From assembly GCA_017937095.1 (NCBI GenBank), contig JAGBEG010000010.1, forward strand, positions 620,001 to 684,000: 64,000 nucleotides of DNA, read 5' to 3'. This DNA comes from Roseburia sp. (GTDB lineage Bacteria > Bacillota > Clostridia > Lachnospirales > Lachnospiraceae). How positions within the stretch are numbered: position 1 is the first letter of the stretch; the number at the start of each line of letters is the position of its first letter. Both the position numbers and the translations under genes were made by a program. The notes beneath the pieces were generated by a model. It saw nothing but the letters and a program-made list of their open reading frames with translations. It made no database searches and had not been told where the DNA came from. Positions 24,501 to 32,786 of this stretch are shown piece by piece.

Positions 24501-25957
24501 AAGTTCTCCTCCTCAAGCAGTGTTCTCGCCAGCGCCATCACCTTGTTGCAGCACTCCTTGTATTCATTTTCCGGTACGGAATCCGCAACGATTCCCGCGC
24601 CCGCCTGCAGATACACGTTTCTGCCCTTCTTGATCATCGTGCGGATCGTGATACAGAAATCCATATCCCCGGAAAAGTCCACATATCCGGTCGCTCCGCC
24701 GTATAGTCCGCGCCGCACCTCCTCAAGCTCCTCGATAATCTCCATCGCCCGGATCTTGGGTGCTCCGCTTAAGGTTCCTGCCGGAAGGAAGGACGCCAGA
24801 AGGTCGAACGGATGGAAGCTTCCCTTTTTCCGTCCCTCGACCATGGACACGATGTGCATGACGTGGGAGTAATTGCGCACGCTCATGAAGTCCGTCACCT
24901 TGACTGTTCCAAATTCGGAAATACGCCCCATGTCGTTGCGCGCCAGGTCAACTAACATCACATGCTCCGCGCGCTCCTTCTCATCCGCCAGAAGTTCCCG
25001 GCGCAGCGCTTCGTCCTCCTCTGCTGTCTTGCCGCGCGGTCTTGTTCCTGCAATCGGACAGGTAAATACCTGCTTACCGCGCTGCTTTACGAGCATTTCC
25101 GGAGAGCTTCCGATCACCTCGAAGGTTCCGAAATTAAAATAGTAAAGATACGGCGACGGATTCAACTCCCGAAGCTCCTTATAGAGCGAAAAGCCGTCCC
25201 TTCCTGTCTCAACCGTCCAGCGCTGGGATAAGACGGTCTGGAAAATATGTCCCTCTCTGATGTAGTGCTTGATTTTCTCTACCTTGGCGCTGTACTCCTC
25301 CAGTGTGTCTGATTTCTTTCGGATGACGCCGTCCCGTACCGCCGCCGCTTCTTCCTTCGCGCTCTCTCCTTTGCCGGAAGCAAGCTTCTCGGGATGCATC
25401 GCCTGTGTAATCAGCAGCTCCGCCGTCTTAAGCGCCTCCGCCCTGCCCGCCTCATCATCGGATGAAAGCACGACCGCTGTGAGCGTCTCCGCCACATAGT
25501 CAACAACGATAAATTCCTTCATGAGCATGAACTGAATTGTCTCAATCCCGATTTCATCCGGATTCGTCTCAGGAAGCTTCTCGGAATACCGCACGAAGTC
25601 ATATCCCACATTTCCGACGAGTCCGCCGGAAAAATTCAGTTCGTCGTTGTCCTTTCTGATTTCAAATTCACTGTAATATTCCTTCAGCCGCACAAGCGGA
25701 TTTCCTTTTCGCACCTCACGCTCACCGTTCCTTCTGGTAATGACAAGCGCTTCCTTCTCCGAGGTAATGATTTCCTCCGGCTCTGCACCCATGAAGGTAT
25801 ATCTGTCATAATTCTTATCATAGCTCTCGAGCAAAAATCCCTTCTTTCGCGCGCCCTCACTCTGATCGTTCCTTCCCACCAGATTCTCGAACATCTCCGT
25901 CGGCGTCTCACCCACTATACTGACTGTCTTCTTGTAAACCTTAAAAATCCGCTTCAT
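24497..25957 (-). CDS. trpE: Anthranilate synthase component I
   Basis: The 486-aa chorismate-utilising enzyme has the N-terminal regulatory half with LLES (feedback-site LLESxD region), and the catalytic half with FQTVLSQRW, PSPYLYYFNFGTFEVIGSSPE, PIAGTRPRG, ELLADEKERAEHVMLVDLARND and AGTLSGAPKIRAMEII. It converts chorismate to anthranilate with TrpG and is expected to be inhibited by tryptophan. ATG 25957 follows AGGAGG. It is the first trp gene, behind the T-box leader. Confidence 0.97.
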   Translation of the reverse strand: MKRIFKVYKKTVSIVGETPTEMFENLVGRNDQSEGARKKGFLLESYDKNYDRYTFMGAEPEEIITSEKEALVITRRNGEREVRKGNPLVRLKEYYSEFEIRKDNDELNFSGGLVGNVGYDFVRYSEKLPETNPDEIGIETIQFMLMKEFIVVDYVAETLTAVVLSSDDEAGRAEALKTAELLITQAMHPEKLASGKGESAKEEAAAVRDGVIRKKSDTLEEYSAKVEKIKHYIREGHIFQTVLSQRWTVETGRDGFSLYKELRELNPSPYLYYFNFGTFEVIGSSPEMLVKQRGKQVFTCPIAGTRPRGKTAEEDEALRRELLADEKERAEHVMLVDLARNDMGRISEFGTVKVTDFMSVRNYSHVMHIVSMVEGRKKGSFHPFDLLASFLPAGTLSGAPKIRAMEIIEELEEVRRGLYGGATGYVDFSGDMDFCITIRTMIKKGRNVYLQAGAGIVADSVPENEYKECCNKVMALARTLLEEENL

Positions 25958-25999
25958 AATTTCCTCCTGTTTTCTAAAAAGAATCCGGCCCGGTCGGGC

Positions 26000-26038
26000 T
26001 TTTCATGCAATAGGACGCAATTTCCTATTACATGAAAA
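26000..26038 (-). other. 15-bp hairpin just after the T-box terminator
   Basis: TTTTCATG(T/C)AATAGG arms at 26000-26014 and 26024-26038 form a 15-bp stem with one G-U pair and a 9-base loop. Its 5' arm on the RNA is the U-run of the T-box terminator, so the two structures are adjacent or exclusive. A second small GCCC/GGGC hairpin (25988-25999) follows, seven bases before TTTTT at 25976-25980. Possible tandem attenuation or RNA protection; function unknown. Confidence 0.5.
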
Positions 26039-26370
26039 ACGTCCCTGACCCGGTCTAAGACCAGATCAGGGACGATTGTACTCGTGGTGCCACCCTTCTT
26101 CTCCGGGCACACCGATGTAATCAAAAAACGGATATCTCCAAACTGGAAATATCCGCCACCAATCATGTCCGAACTCTCAGATACAGATTCCTCTATATCG
26201 TACCCCTGTAACGTGAGGACACGGCATCCGCTACTTGACACGCCATGCGCATCGTTCGCCTTGCTCTCGCAAACCCATTCCCGCCGTACTATCCTGCCTG
26301 TTTCCACCGCCACAGGCTCTCTGTGAGGACTCATACGGAGTACTCCTTTTGCTCATCGATTTCTCTTATT
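26035..26370 (-). promoter_or_regulatory. tRNA-Trp T-box leader of the trp operon
   Basis: The minus strand carries the T-box motif AGGGTGGCACCACG (26083-26096), followed by a terminator stem (26040-26074, arms CGTCCCTGA...TCAGGGACG) and TTTTT (26035-26039). Upstream are stem I hallmarks AGAGAG and GGTGGAAACAGGC. A TGG triplet at 26275-26277 in GAATGGG is the likely Trp specifier codon. Uncharged tRNA-Trp would stabilise the antiterminator and turn on trpE-D. Established for Firmicutes amino acid operons; the specifier assignment is by eye. Confidence 0.93.
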
Positions 26371-26376
26371 TCTTGC

Positions 26377-26405
26377 AGTTTACTACACTGACGTGTCAGT
26401 GTCAA
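26377..26405 (-). promoter_or_regulatory. trp promoter with palindrome in its spacer
   Basis: TTGACA (26400-26405), 17-bp spacer and TAAACT (26377-26382) on the minus strand, about 30 bases upstream of the T-box stem I. The inverted repeat ACACTGAC-GT-GTCAGTGT (26385-26402) fills the spacer, a position suited to a repressor. Such a factor would add transcriptional control to the T-box. Confidence 0.65.
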
Positions 26406-26499
26406 GAAGTTTTTTCATTTTCTTTCACTTTTCCTGTAACACCTTTTCCTGCAACAGTTCATCCTTCCTGCCAAACCGCCGCGGCTTTCTGCACGGCAG

Positions 26500-27909
26500 C
26501 TACGGATTGCATCTCTTGCACGGCTCGTATCCCGCCGCGATCAGCTCCTCCCTGCTTCCCGTAAAATTCGCTTTGTTCTCCGGGGCAATATCCGCCGCAC
26601 TCGCGCAGGAGGGAAGATGAAATTTCTTCGTGTTCCTGTTCATAACATATTCCGCCTGCATGTCCCCGGTTCCTTCCGCCGAATCGTATATCTCCGCTTC
26701 AACTTCCTTCTCCCCGGTTTCTCCGGTCATTTCTGTGCCTGCGCCTGACGCCGCTTCTTCCGGCTCTCCTTCCGCTCCCGCCAATGCCGCTCCCGGCTCT
26801 CCTTCCGTTTCCTCTCCCGCCGACGCCGCTCCCGGCTCTCCTTCCGTGCCTGCGCCCGCCGATGCCGGCTCTCCTTCTACTTCCGCGCCTGCACCTGCCG
26901 CCTCCAGCGTCTCGCCGTCCCGGTAATCCGTGCACGGCGGCACATTCCACGTAACGGTACTGCCGTCGCTTACCGCCACAAGCGTCCCCTGCAGATCAGT
27001 CCGGTAGAGCGCCGCCCCGACCGACTGAATATTCTCTAAAACCTCCGCCATCGGATGCCCGTAAGAATTAGAAAGCCCTGCGCTGATTACAACTGTCTCC
27101 GGGCTGACTGCCTGCAAAAATGCAAGGGAAGACGATCCATTGCTCCCGTGATGGCTCGCAAGATACACGTCCGAATCCAGAGTTATGCCGCTCTCCATCA
27201 TTCTGCGCTCTACGCCTGTTCCCGCATCCCCGCAGATCAGAAATGACGTCTCTCCATAGGTCAGGCGCACGCCGACAGAGTTATCGTTTGCATCCGGTGC
27301 ATCGTAGCCGTCGGGGCAGACGACAGTAAACTCCGCGCCGCCAAGCGTATAAGTATCGCCGACTGCCGGATAGGCAAGCGCGACGTCCTTTTCCTCAATG
27401 ATATTAAGAAACGAGTCGTACACCCTCGAATCCGCTGTGTAGTCCGGTGCGAGCACCAGCTCACAGGGAAATACATTCAGCGCGCCCACGACTCCGTTCA
27501 GATGATCCGCATCGTAATGTGAGGCGATCACATATTCCAGTTCGTCCACACCCTGCTCCTTTAAGAAGCTCACTACAAAAGACGAGTATTCTCTGTCGCC
27601 GCCGTCAATCAGCATATATTCCCCGTCCTGCTCCACAAGCACGGCATTTCCCTGTCCAACATCAAGAAAGGTCACGGTAAGTGTGCCTTCCTCTCCCAAG
27701 TCCTGTTCCGCTGCCGGATGATTCTCCTCTTTTTCGCTGCCTGCTTCCTTCTCCGCTGGCGCCTCTTTTGTCCCGGCAATCTTTGCCTGCTCCGACGCCG
27801 CGTCCATATTTTCCGGATTCGTATCTGCCGCCGTGCATCCGCTCATCAACGCCAAAAAGAGCAGTGCCGCAAGCACGCTCTTTCCGGTGGTTTTTCTGTT
27901 CTGTTTCAT
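26500..27909 (-). CDS. ComEC-like metallo-beta-lactamase lipoprotein
   Basis: The 469-aa protein has a lipobox (LMSGC, Cys about residue 25), an acidic linker, and an MBL-fold domain (about 70-325) with VTFLDVGQGNAVLVE, SHYDADHLNG (metal ligands), LICGDAGTG and ASHHGSNGSS, like the nuclease-type domain of ComEC. A repetitive linker rich in EGEPGAA units (about 330-395) joins it to a C-terminal Ada-like metal site, FHLPSCASAADI...YEPCKRCNP. It is anchored outside the cell and may cleave nucleic acid or phosphodiesters; substrate unknown. ATG 27909 follows GGAG. Confidence 0.85.
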   Translation of the reverse strand: MKQNRKTTGKSVLAALLFLALMSGCTAADTNPENMDAASEQAKIAGTKEAPAEKEAGSEKEENHPAAEQDLGEEGTLTVTFLDVGQGNAVLVEQDGEYMLIDGGDREYSSFVVSFLKEQGVDELEYVIASHYDADHLNGVVGALNVFPCELVLAPDYTADSRVYDSFLNIIEEKDVALAYPAVGDTYTLGGAEFTVVCPDGYDAPDANDNSVGVRLTYGETSFLICGDAGTGVERRMMESGITLDSDVYLASHHGSNGSSSLAFLQAVSPETVVISAGLSNSYGHPMAEVLENIQSVGAALYRTDLQGTLVAVSDGSTVTWNVPPCTDYRDGETLEAAGAGAEVEGEPASAGAGTEGEPGAASAGEETEGEPGAALAGAEGEPEEAASGAGTEMTGETGEKEVEAEIYDSAEGTGDMQAEYVMNRNTKKFHLPSCASAADIAPENKANFTGSREELIAAGYEPCKRCNP

Positions 27910-27929
27910 TCCGTCCGCTCCATTCTAAG

Positions 27930-28520
27930 CTACTCTCTCCACACAAAGCCGTCCGCCATAATCTCTGCTGCACGGTCGGCTTCCTCATCCCCGCTGTAAT
28001 TCGTCAGATGCACCAGACAGTACCGGTAATCTCCGATAATATAGTACTGTCTGGTCACTGTTCCGTCCTCCTCGATAATTTCAAACATAATCATCGGGTC
28101 CTCATTCGCTGTATATGTCCCGCTGCCGTTTAGCTGCGCATTCTGATTTCCCATCTGCGCGAGAAGCTGCGCCATAATGGCATCCTTAAATTCCATATAC
28201 TCATCTTTCCCGTAGCGGTTCGTACCCTCATTAATGGAAATATTATCCGGGCTTGCGTCGTCATCATGCCCGTCCTTCACATAAAAAAATTGTTCGTCCG
28301 TGGAATGCGTCTCGCTCTCCACCCATCCGTCCAGAACCGTATAAGTGCCAAATTCCTTTCTGTAAATTGAATCGCCGTGCTCATTTAACTCGACGCTCTC
28401 CTCAAAGCCATCCGCGTCCTTGGATGCCTTATGCCCGCCACAGCCTCCAAGCATCGTACACAGGACCAAAAGCACCGTCATACCTACGCAGATTCTCCTT
28501 TTTGCATGAAACATTTTCAT
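27930..28520 (-). CDS. Small predicted lipoprotein
   Basis: The 196-aa protein has a lipoprotein signal with LGGCGG (Cys about residue 27), then an acidic soluble domain with YTVLDGWVESETHS, YVKDG and a C-terminal YCLVHLTNYSGDEEADRAAEIMADGFVW. The layout resembles PsbP-like/DUF1795-type lipoproteins, but I cannot name a family. ATG 28520 follows AGGAGG. It precedes the MBL lipoprotein by 20 bases, so the two are probably co-expressed at the cell surface. Confidence 0.75.
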   Translation of the reverse strand: MKMFHAKRRICVGMTVLLVLCTMLGGCGGHKASKDADGFEESVELNEHGDSIYRKEFGTYTVLDGWVESETHSTDEQFFYVKDGHDDDASPDNISINEGTNRYGKDEYMEFKDAIMAQLLAQMGNQNAQLNGSGTYTANEDPMIMFEIIEEDGTVTRQYYIIGDYRYCLVHLTNYSGDEEADRAAEIMADGFVWRE

Positions 28521-28674
28521 ATTGTCCTCCTCCCATCCTCTTTTACCGGACTATCATATCATCTTTTACCTGTTTCCTGCAAGTACACATATAGCGATGT
28601 TTTCCTCTTATGATTCTTTTCAAAAGCTGCGATTGTTTTTTCTTTACATATGCGCTTTTACTTACCGGGTGCAG

Positions 28675-31224
28675 TTAACCAATTCCTCCCATCCCGCTCT
28701 CGCTCTCCATAAAATACATCCGCGCCGCAAAATCCGGGAAATGCCGCACCTCTCCATTGTAGCCCGTTCCGCCGAACGCCTGATGAAGACGCACGCCGCC
28801 GTACATCAGCGCATCACCGCATGCGTGGTACTCCTCCGTTTCCCCGTCCAGCTTAACGAACCGTGCAATCAGATTGTGTGCGGCGGAATCCTGCCTGATA
28901 TGCACCGGGGAAACCGTATTTACCAGATCCCCGAACTCCTTCACATTATACTTTAAGGCACGGTTATAAAAATGATAACGGCAGGACGGATCAAGCCCCT
29001 TCGGCTTATAGTAATGATACTGTGTATTCGGCACGACGAGCTTGTGCATAAGAAGCCCGACCGCTTTCGTCCGGTCCTCCGACACGCAGGTCCACTCCAT
29101 CTGATTGCCGGAAATCTCCCTAAGACAGCTTCCGCCCTCCTCAGAGAAAAAGCTTCTGCCACGGTAAAAGACACCATTCTGCAATACGTCTCTCCACTGC
29201 TTGTACAAAGAAATCTGCTCTTTGACCGCCTCGAACTCTTCCTTTTTCATATCGCAGAAATTGCACTCGTAGCCGAGCACACCGAACGCCGCCACCGCGA
29301 ACCGTGTCTCAAGCGGCGTCCGGCGCAGCGTCTGGTGATTCGGACACGCGGAGACATGCGCGCCTATGACGGACATCGGATATCCGTAGCTGTAGCCGCA
29401 CTGAATCTCTGCGCGGCAGAGCGCATCCGTGTCGTCGCTCGCCCAGATCTGCGGAAAATAGCACAGCATCCCCAGATCGAACCGGTTGCCTCCCGACGCA
29501 CAGCCCTCGAAGAGAATGTCCGGGAAACGCGCCGTCAATTCCCGCATACAGCGGTAAAGCCCCAGCACATAGCGGTGTGCCAGCTCCCCCTGCTGCCCCG
29601 CGGGAAGCGCCTGTGAAAAGTAATCGGAAAACGTCCGGTTCATATCCCATTTCACATAGGAAATGTCAGCCGAAGAAAAGACCTCACTCATCTTTTCAAT
29701 GATAAAATCCTGCACCTCGCTTCTGCTTAGATCAAGGATTCGCTGGTTGCGCCCCTGTGCGTGCGGTTTCCCCGGAATCTCAAGCGTCCAGTCGGGATGC
29801 GCCGCATAAAGCCTGCTGTTTACATTTACCATCTCCGGCTCCACCCAGATACCGAAGGAAAGCCCCAGTTCCCTGATTTTTCTTCCAAGTCCGCCAAGAC
29901 CGCCCGGAAGCTTTTTCGGATTTGCCTCCCAGTCTCCCAGCGAGTGTGCATCGTCATTCCGTTCGCCGAACCATCCGTCGTCCATGACGAACAGTTCGAT
30001 GCCCGCCTCTTTTCCCTTTTTTGCAAGTGCGAGGAGCTTTCGCTCGTTGATATCGAAATAGGACGCCTCCCAACTGTTCAACAGCACCGGACGCGTCTTA
30101 TGCTTCCATGCGCCCCGCACGATATGCTCCCGCACGAAACGGTGCATACACTGGCTCATACCGTTATAGCCGCAGCCGGAATACGCCATGACCGCCTCGG
30201 GAGCCTCAAACTGCGCCCCGGGAGAAAGCCGCCAGCAAAACGACTGCGGATTGATGCCTGTCACAACGCGAAGCTTTCCAAAGCTGCTCACCTCCGCCGC
30301 CTCATAGTGATTGCCGCTATAAATAAGGTTAAACCCGTAGCAGCCGCCAAAATCCTCCGTCGCCCCTCTCTCTGAAAGCATCACAAACGGATTCGCACGG
30401 TTCGACGACGTGCCTGTATAGGAAGCGTTCACATATTTTCCCGCGCGCATGGGCAGGTCATTTTTCTTCATTTCCCGCGCCCATGCTCCGGTAAAGGTCG
30501 TAAGCGTATAGTCCGCCGTGTCAAAATCAAGCTGCGCGCTCATCAGGCGTCTGATCTGTATCTCCTCTTCGCTCTCGTTTGTAAGCCTTGCGCTGCGGGT
30601 AATCACGTCGCAGTCGCCATAGACCGCATAAATCAGTTCCAGCTTCACATTGTACTGTCTGTCGCGCAGCATCACAATAAGCCGCTCTGCGTTCCCTATC
30701 TCATCGTAAGCGTGCGGAAGCGCCATGCACGGCGCGGTTTTCCCATCGTCTGATACCGCCTCCTCGTAATCCGCTGCGGCTTTCCCGCAATTTGCCGCAT
30801 CCCTTGCACAATCCGGCTCGGTTTTGGCATTTTCTGATACGGTTTCTGCATGATCCGCAGCACTTCCGGTCGATACATTCGTAATTTTGTGCATATCATA
30901 GAGAAAATCGGACGTCATACTTCCGTCCGCATGGACAAACTCCACAAACGGCTCCCTGATATCCCCTTTTCCATAGGAAGACATCTCGAGCCGCATATCC
31001 TCCAGTGAGAACGCGCCATGCGCCTCGTCATAGACGTTCGTATTTCCCGGCGCAAACGCGTGCTTTTCCACAAGCGGCGCAAGCTCCTCCTCCCTTAGAG
31101 GTTCTGAAAATATGATTTTCTGTCCGTAATACAGATGCTCCAGATGTCCCGTCTCCGTCACGCGAAAACAGTATGTCGTATGCTCCGTCTCCAATATGAA
31201 ATTCTTTCCGTCCGTTCTAATCAT
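28675..31224 (-). CDS. GH36 alpha-galactosidase
   Basis: The 849-aa cytoplasmic enzyme has the N-terminal beta-sandwich, catalytic barrel with FVMDDGWFGERND, YVKWDMNR (nucleophile Asp), CASGGNRFD and QIWASDDTDALCR (acid/base Asp), and a C-terminal sandwich. It removes alpha-1,6-galactose from raffinose-type sugars or galactomannans. ATG 31224 follows AGGGGA. The N-terminal domain contains an unusual Ala/Asp/Glu-rich insert at about residues 118-167 with two related 16-residue units. The gene follows a GPH symporter and a beta-galactosidase, so uptake and hydrolysis of galactosides is the likely pathway. Confidence 0.94.
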   Translation of the reverse strand: MIRTDGKNFILETEHTTYCFRVTETGHLEHLYYGQKIIFSEPLREEELAPLVEKHAFAPGNTNVYDEAHGAFSLEDMRLEMSSYGKGDIREPFVEFVHADGSMTSDFLYDMHKITNVSTGSAADHAETVSENAKTEPDCARDAANCGKAAADYEEAVSDDGKTAPCMALPHAYDEIGNAERLIVMLRDRQYNVKLELIYAVYGDCDVITRSARLTNESEEEIQIRRLMSAQLDFDTADYTLTTFTGAWAREMKKNDLPMRAGKYVNASYTGTSSNRANPFVMLSERGATEDFGGCYGFNLIYSGNHYEAAEVSSFGKLRVVTGINPQSFCWRLSPGAQFEAPEAVMAYSGCGYNGMSQCMHRFVREHIVRGAWKHKTRPVLLNSWEASYFDINERKLLALAKKGKEAGIELFVMDDGWFGERNDDAHSLGDWEANPKKLPGGLGGLGRKIRELGLSFGIWVEPEMVNVNSRLYAAHPDWTLEIPGKPHAQGRNQRILDLSRSEVQDFIIEKMSEVFSSADISYVKWDMNRTFSDYFSQALPAGQQGELAHRYVLGLYRCMRELTARFPDILFEGCASGGNRFDLGMLCYFPQIWASDDTDALCRAEIQCGYSYGYPMSVIGAHVSACPNHQTLRRTPLETRFAVAAFGVLGYECNFCDMKKEEFEAVKEQISLYKQWRDVLQNGVFYRGRSFFSEEGGSCLREISGNQMEWTCVSEDRTKAVGLLMHKLVVPNTQYHYYKPKGLDPSCRYHFYNRALKYNVKEFGDLVNTVSPVHIRQDSAAHNLIARFVKLDGETEEYHACGDALMYGGVRLHQAFGGTGYNGEVRHFPDFAARMYFMESESGMGGIG

Positions 31225-31240
31225 CCGCGCTTCCCCTCTC

Positions 31241-31348
31241 TTATTCCTGCTGCCGCTCACTTCGCCGCTCGCTTTTCATTCTTCCAGCAGACTTCTATTC
31301 CTGCTGCCGCTCACTCCACAGCTCACTTTTCTTTCTTCCGGCAGGCTC
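31241..31348. repeat. 54-bp imperfect tandem duplication between symporter and alpha-galactosidase
   Basis: Two units start at 31241 and 31295 (54-bp period), both containing TATTCCTGCTGCCGCTCACT and ending in TTCTTCC(A/G)GCAG. The second runs into the 3' end of the symporter gene, where a GGCAGGC-TCAC-GCCTGCC hairpin also lies. Confidence 0.7.
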
Positions 31349-32738
31349 ACGCCTGCCCCGCCTTCCGCTGTCGTTTCACTTCTTCTGCGATTTCCTCGAC
31401 TTTCTCCTCTGTGAGAAGATATTTCTTATGGAATAAAAATACCGCCGCCAAAAGCCCGGCAATCGGTATGACCGTCATCGTCATGCGAAGTCCCACAACG
31501 GAGGAATCCGCTGCTGCGGACACTGCCGCCGCCGTATCGGAGGTATCGCTGCTCAGATTGCAGACCGCAAGACAGATGGATGCGATCATTGCCGCAACAC
31601 CGCTCGCCAGCTTTACCACAAATGTCTGCATCGAGAAAATGACGCTCTCATCCCTGCGGTGATTCTTCCATTCGCCATAATCCACCGTATTGGCAAGAAA
31701 TATCGTCGTCAATACGGTGAGCATTCCGTTTGCCCCGAAGATAAAAAAGCCCGGAATAAACAGTAAAAATACGTTGGACATATTCGTAAATGCCAGAACC
31801 AGCAGCACCGCATAACCGATGACCGCCATCGCAAAGCTTGTATAAAATACCCTGATTGCGCTCATGAATCTGCGCAGCAGCGGGAAAAACAGCATCATTG
31901 AAATTATCTGTACAGCCCCGCCGAAGGTGTTGAACAATGTATAGCTATTATACCATCCCTCACCGCCGAAATCATATTTAAAAAAGTAGATGACGAGATT
32001 TGACGTCGTGTAAATCGAGCAGTTAATGAGCACGATGGTAAGCACGACCGTCATCGCCTGATCGTTCGAGAGCAGTGCCCGAAACATCTGCCCCACCGAC
32101 GGCGAATCCACATCGACCGTGGATTTCTCCCGGATATTCACGCAGGTAATCACGATAAATACGACAAACACAACTGCGACGGCCAGCGCAAAGCGCCGAA
32201 ATCCGACGCGTTCATCCCCCTGACCGAGCTGATAGACGCAGAGCATTGTAATGATCGTGACGATTGCAGATCCGACGCCCGCGCAGGAACGAGCCAGCGT
32301 GGAAAGCCCCTCGCGCTCCTTACCACCTTCGGTAAACGCCGGAATCATCGACCAGTAGGGAATGTCCATCATCGTGTAGGTCACGCCCCATAAAATATAA
32401 GTAATTGCCGCATAAGCGACCAGCCCGCTTCCGTCCAGTGCTGGCGGCGCTGCGAACATAAAATACAGCACAAACGCATTTAACACTGTTCCAATCAGAA
32501 GCCACGGGCGGAATCTGCCCCACTTCGTCCTTGTCTTCGCCACGATCACGCCCATAATCGGGTCGTTGAACGCGTCGAACACGCGCGCCGCCATTAAGAT
32601 CACGCCCATTGCGACTGCGCTCACCCCTAAAATATCCTGATAATAATACAGAATGTAGCTTGCGGAAAGCATATAGACCATATCCTTCCCGACTGCCCCA
32701 AGACCATACGATACCTTTTCTCTTCCTGTCAGTTTCAT
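31347..32738 (-). CDS. GPH-family sugar:cation symporter (MelB-like)
   Basis: The 463-aa protein has about twelve membrane segments and the family N-terminus LTGREKVSYGLGAVGKDMVYM, RVFDAFNDPIMGVIVAKTRTKWGRFRPWLLIG, and the central YWSMIPAFT segment. It would import a galactoside with Na+ or H+. It lies between the beta- and alpha-galactosidase genes with gaps of 48 and 122 bases. The C-terminal tail is Lys/Glu-rich and cytoplasmic. Substrate specificity cannot be read from sequence; melibiose/raffinose-type or lactose-type sugars fit the context. Confidence 0.92.
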   Translation of the reverse strand: MKLTGREKVSYGLGAVGKDMVYMLSASYILYYYQDILGVSAVAMGVILMAARVFDAFNDPIMGVIVAKTRTKWGRFRPWLLIGTVLNAFVLYFMFAAPPALDGSGLVAYAAITYILWGVTYTMMDIPYWSMIPAFTEGGKEREGLSTLARSCAGVGSAIVTIITMLCVYQLGQGDERVGFRRFALAVAVVFVVFIVITCVNIREKSTVDVDSPSVGQMFRALLSNDQAMTVVLTIVLINCSIYTTSNLVIYFFKYDFGGEGWYNSYTLFNTFGGAVQIISMMLFFPLLRRFMSAIRVFYTSFAMAVIGYAVLLVLAFTNMSNVFLLFIPGFFIFGANGMLTVLTTIFLANTVDYGEWKNHRRDESVIFSMQTFVVKLASGVAAMIASICLAVCNLSSDTSDTAAAVSAAADSSVVGLRMTMTVIPIAGLLAAVFLFHKKYLLTEEKVEEIAEEVKRQRKAGQA

Positions 32739-32786
32739 GTTATCCTCCCTGTTTTCCGAAGTAAAATGCGACTATACTTTCCTGAT

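Noticed and set aside
25954-26334. Open frame of 126 codons upstream of trpE
   Set aside because: It coincides with the T-box leader and its terminator, which explain the sequence better.
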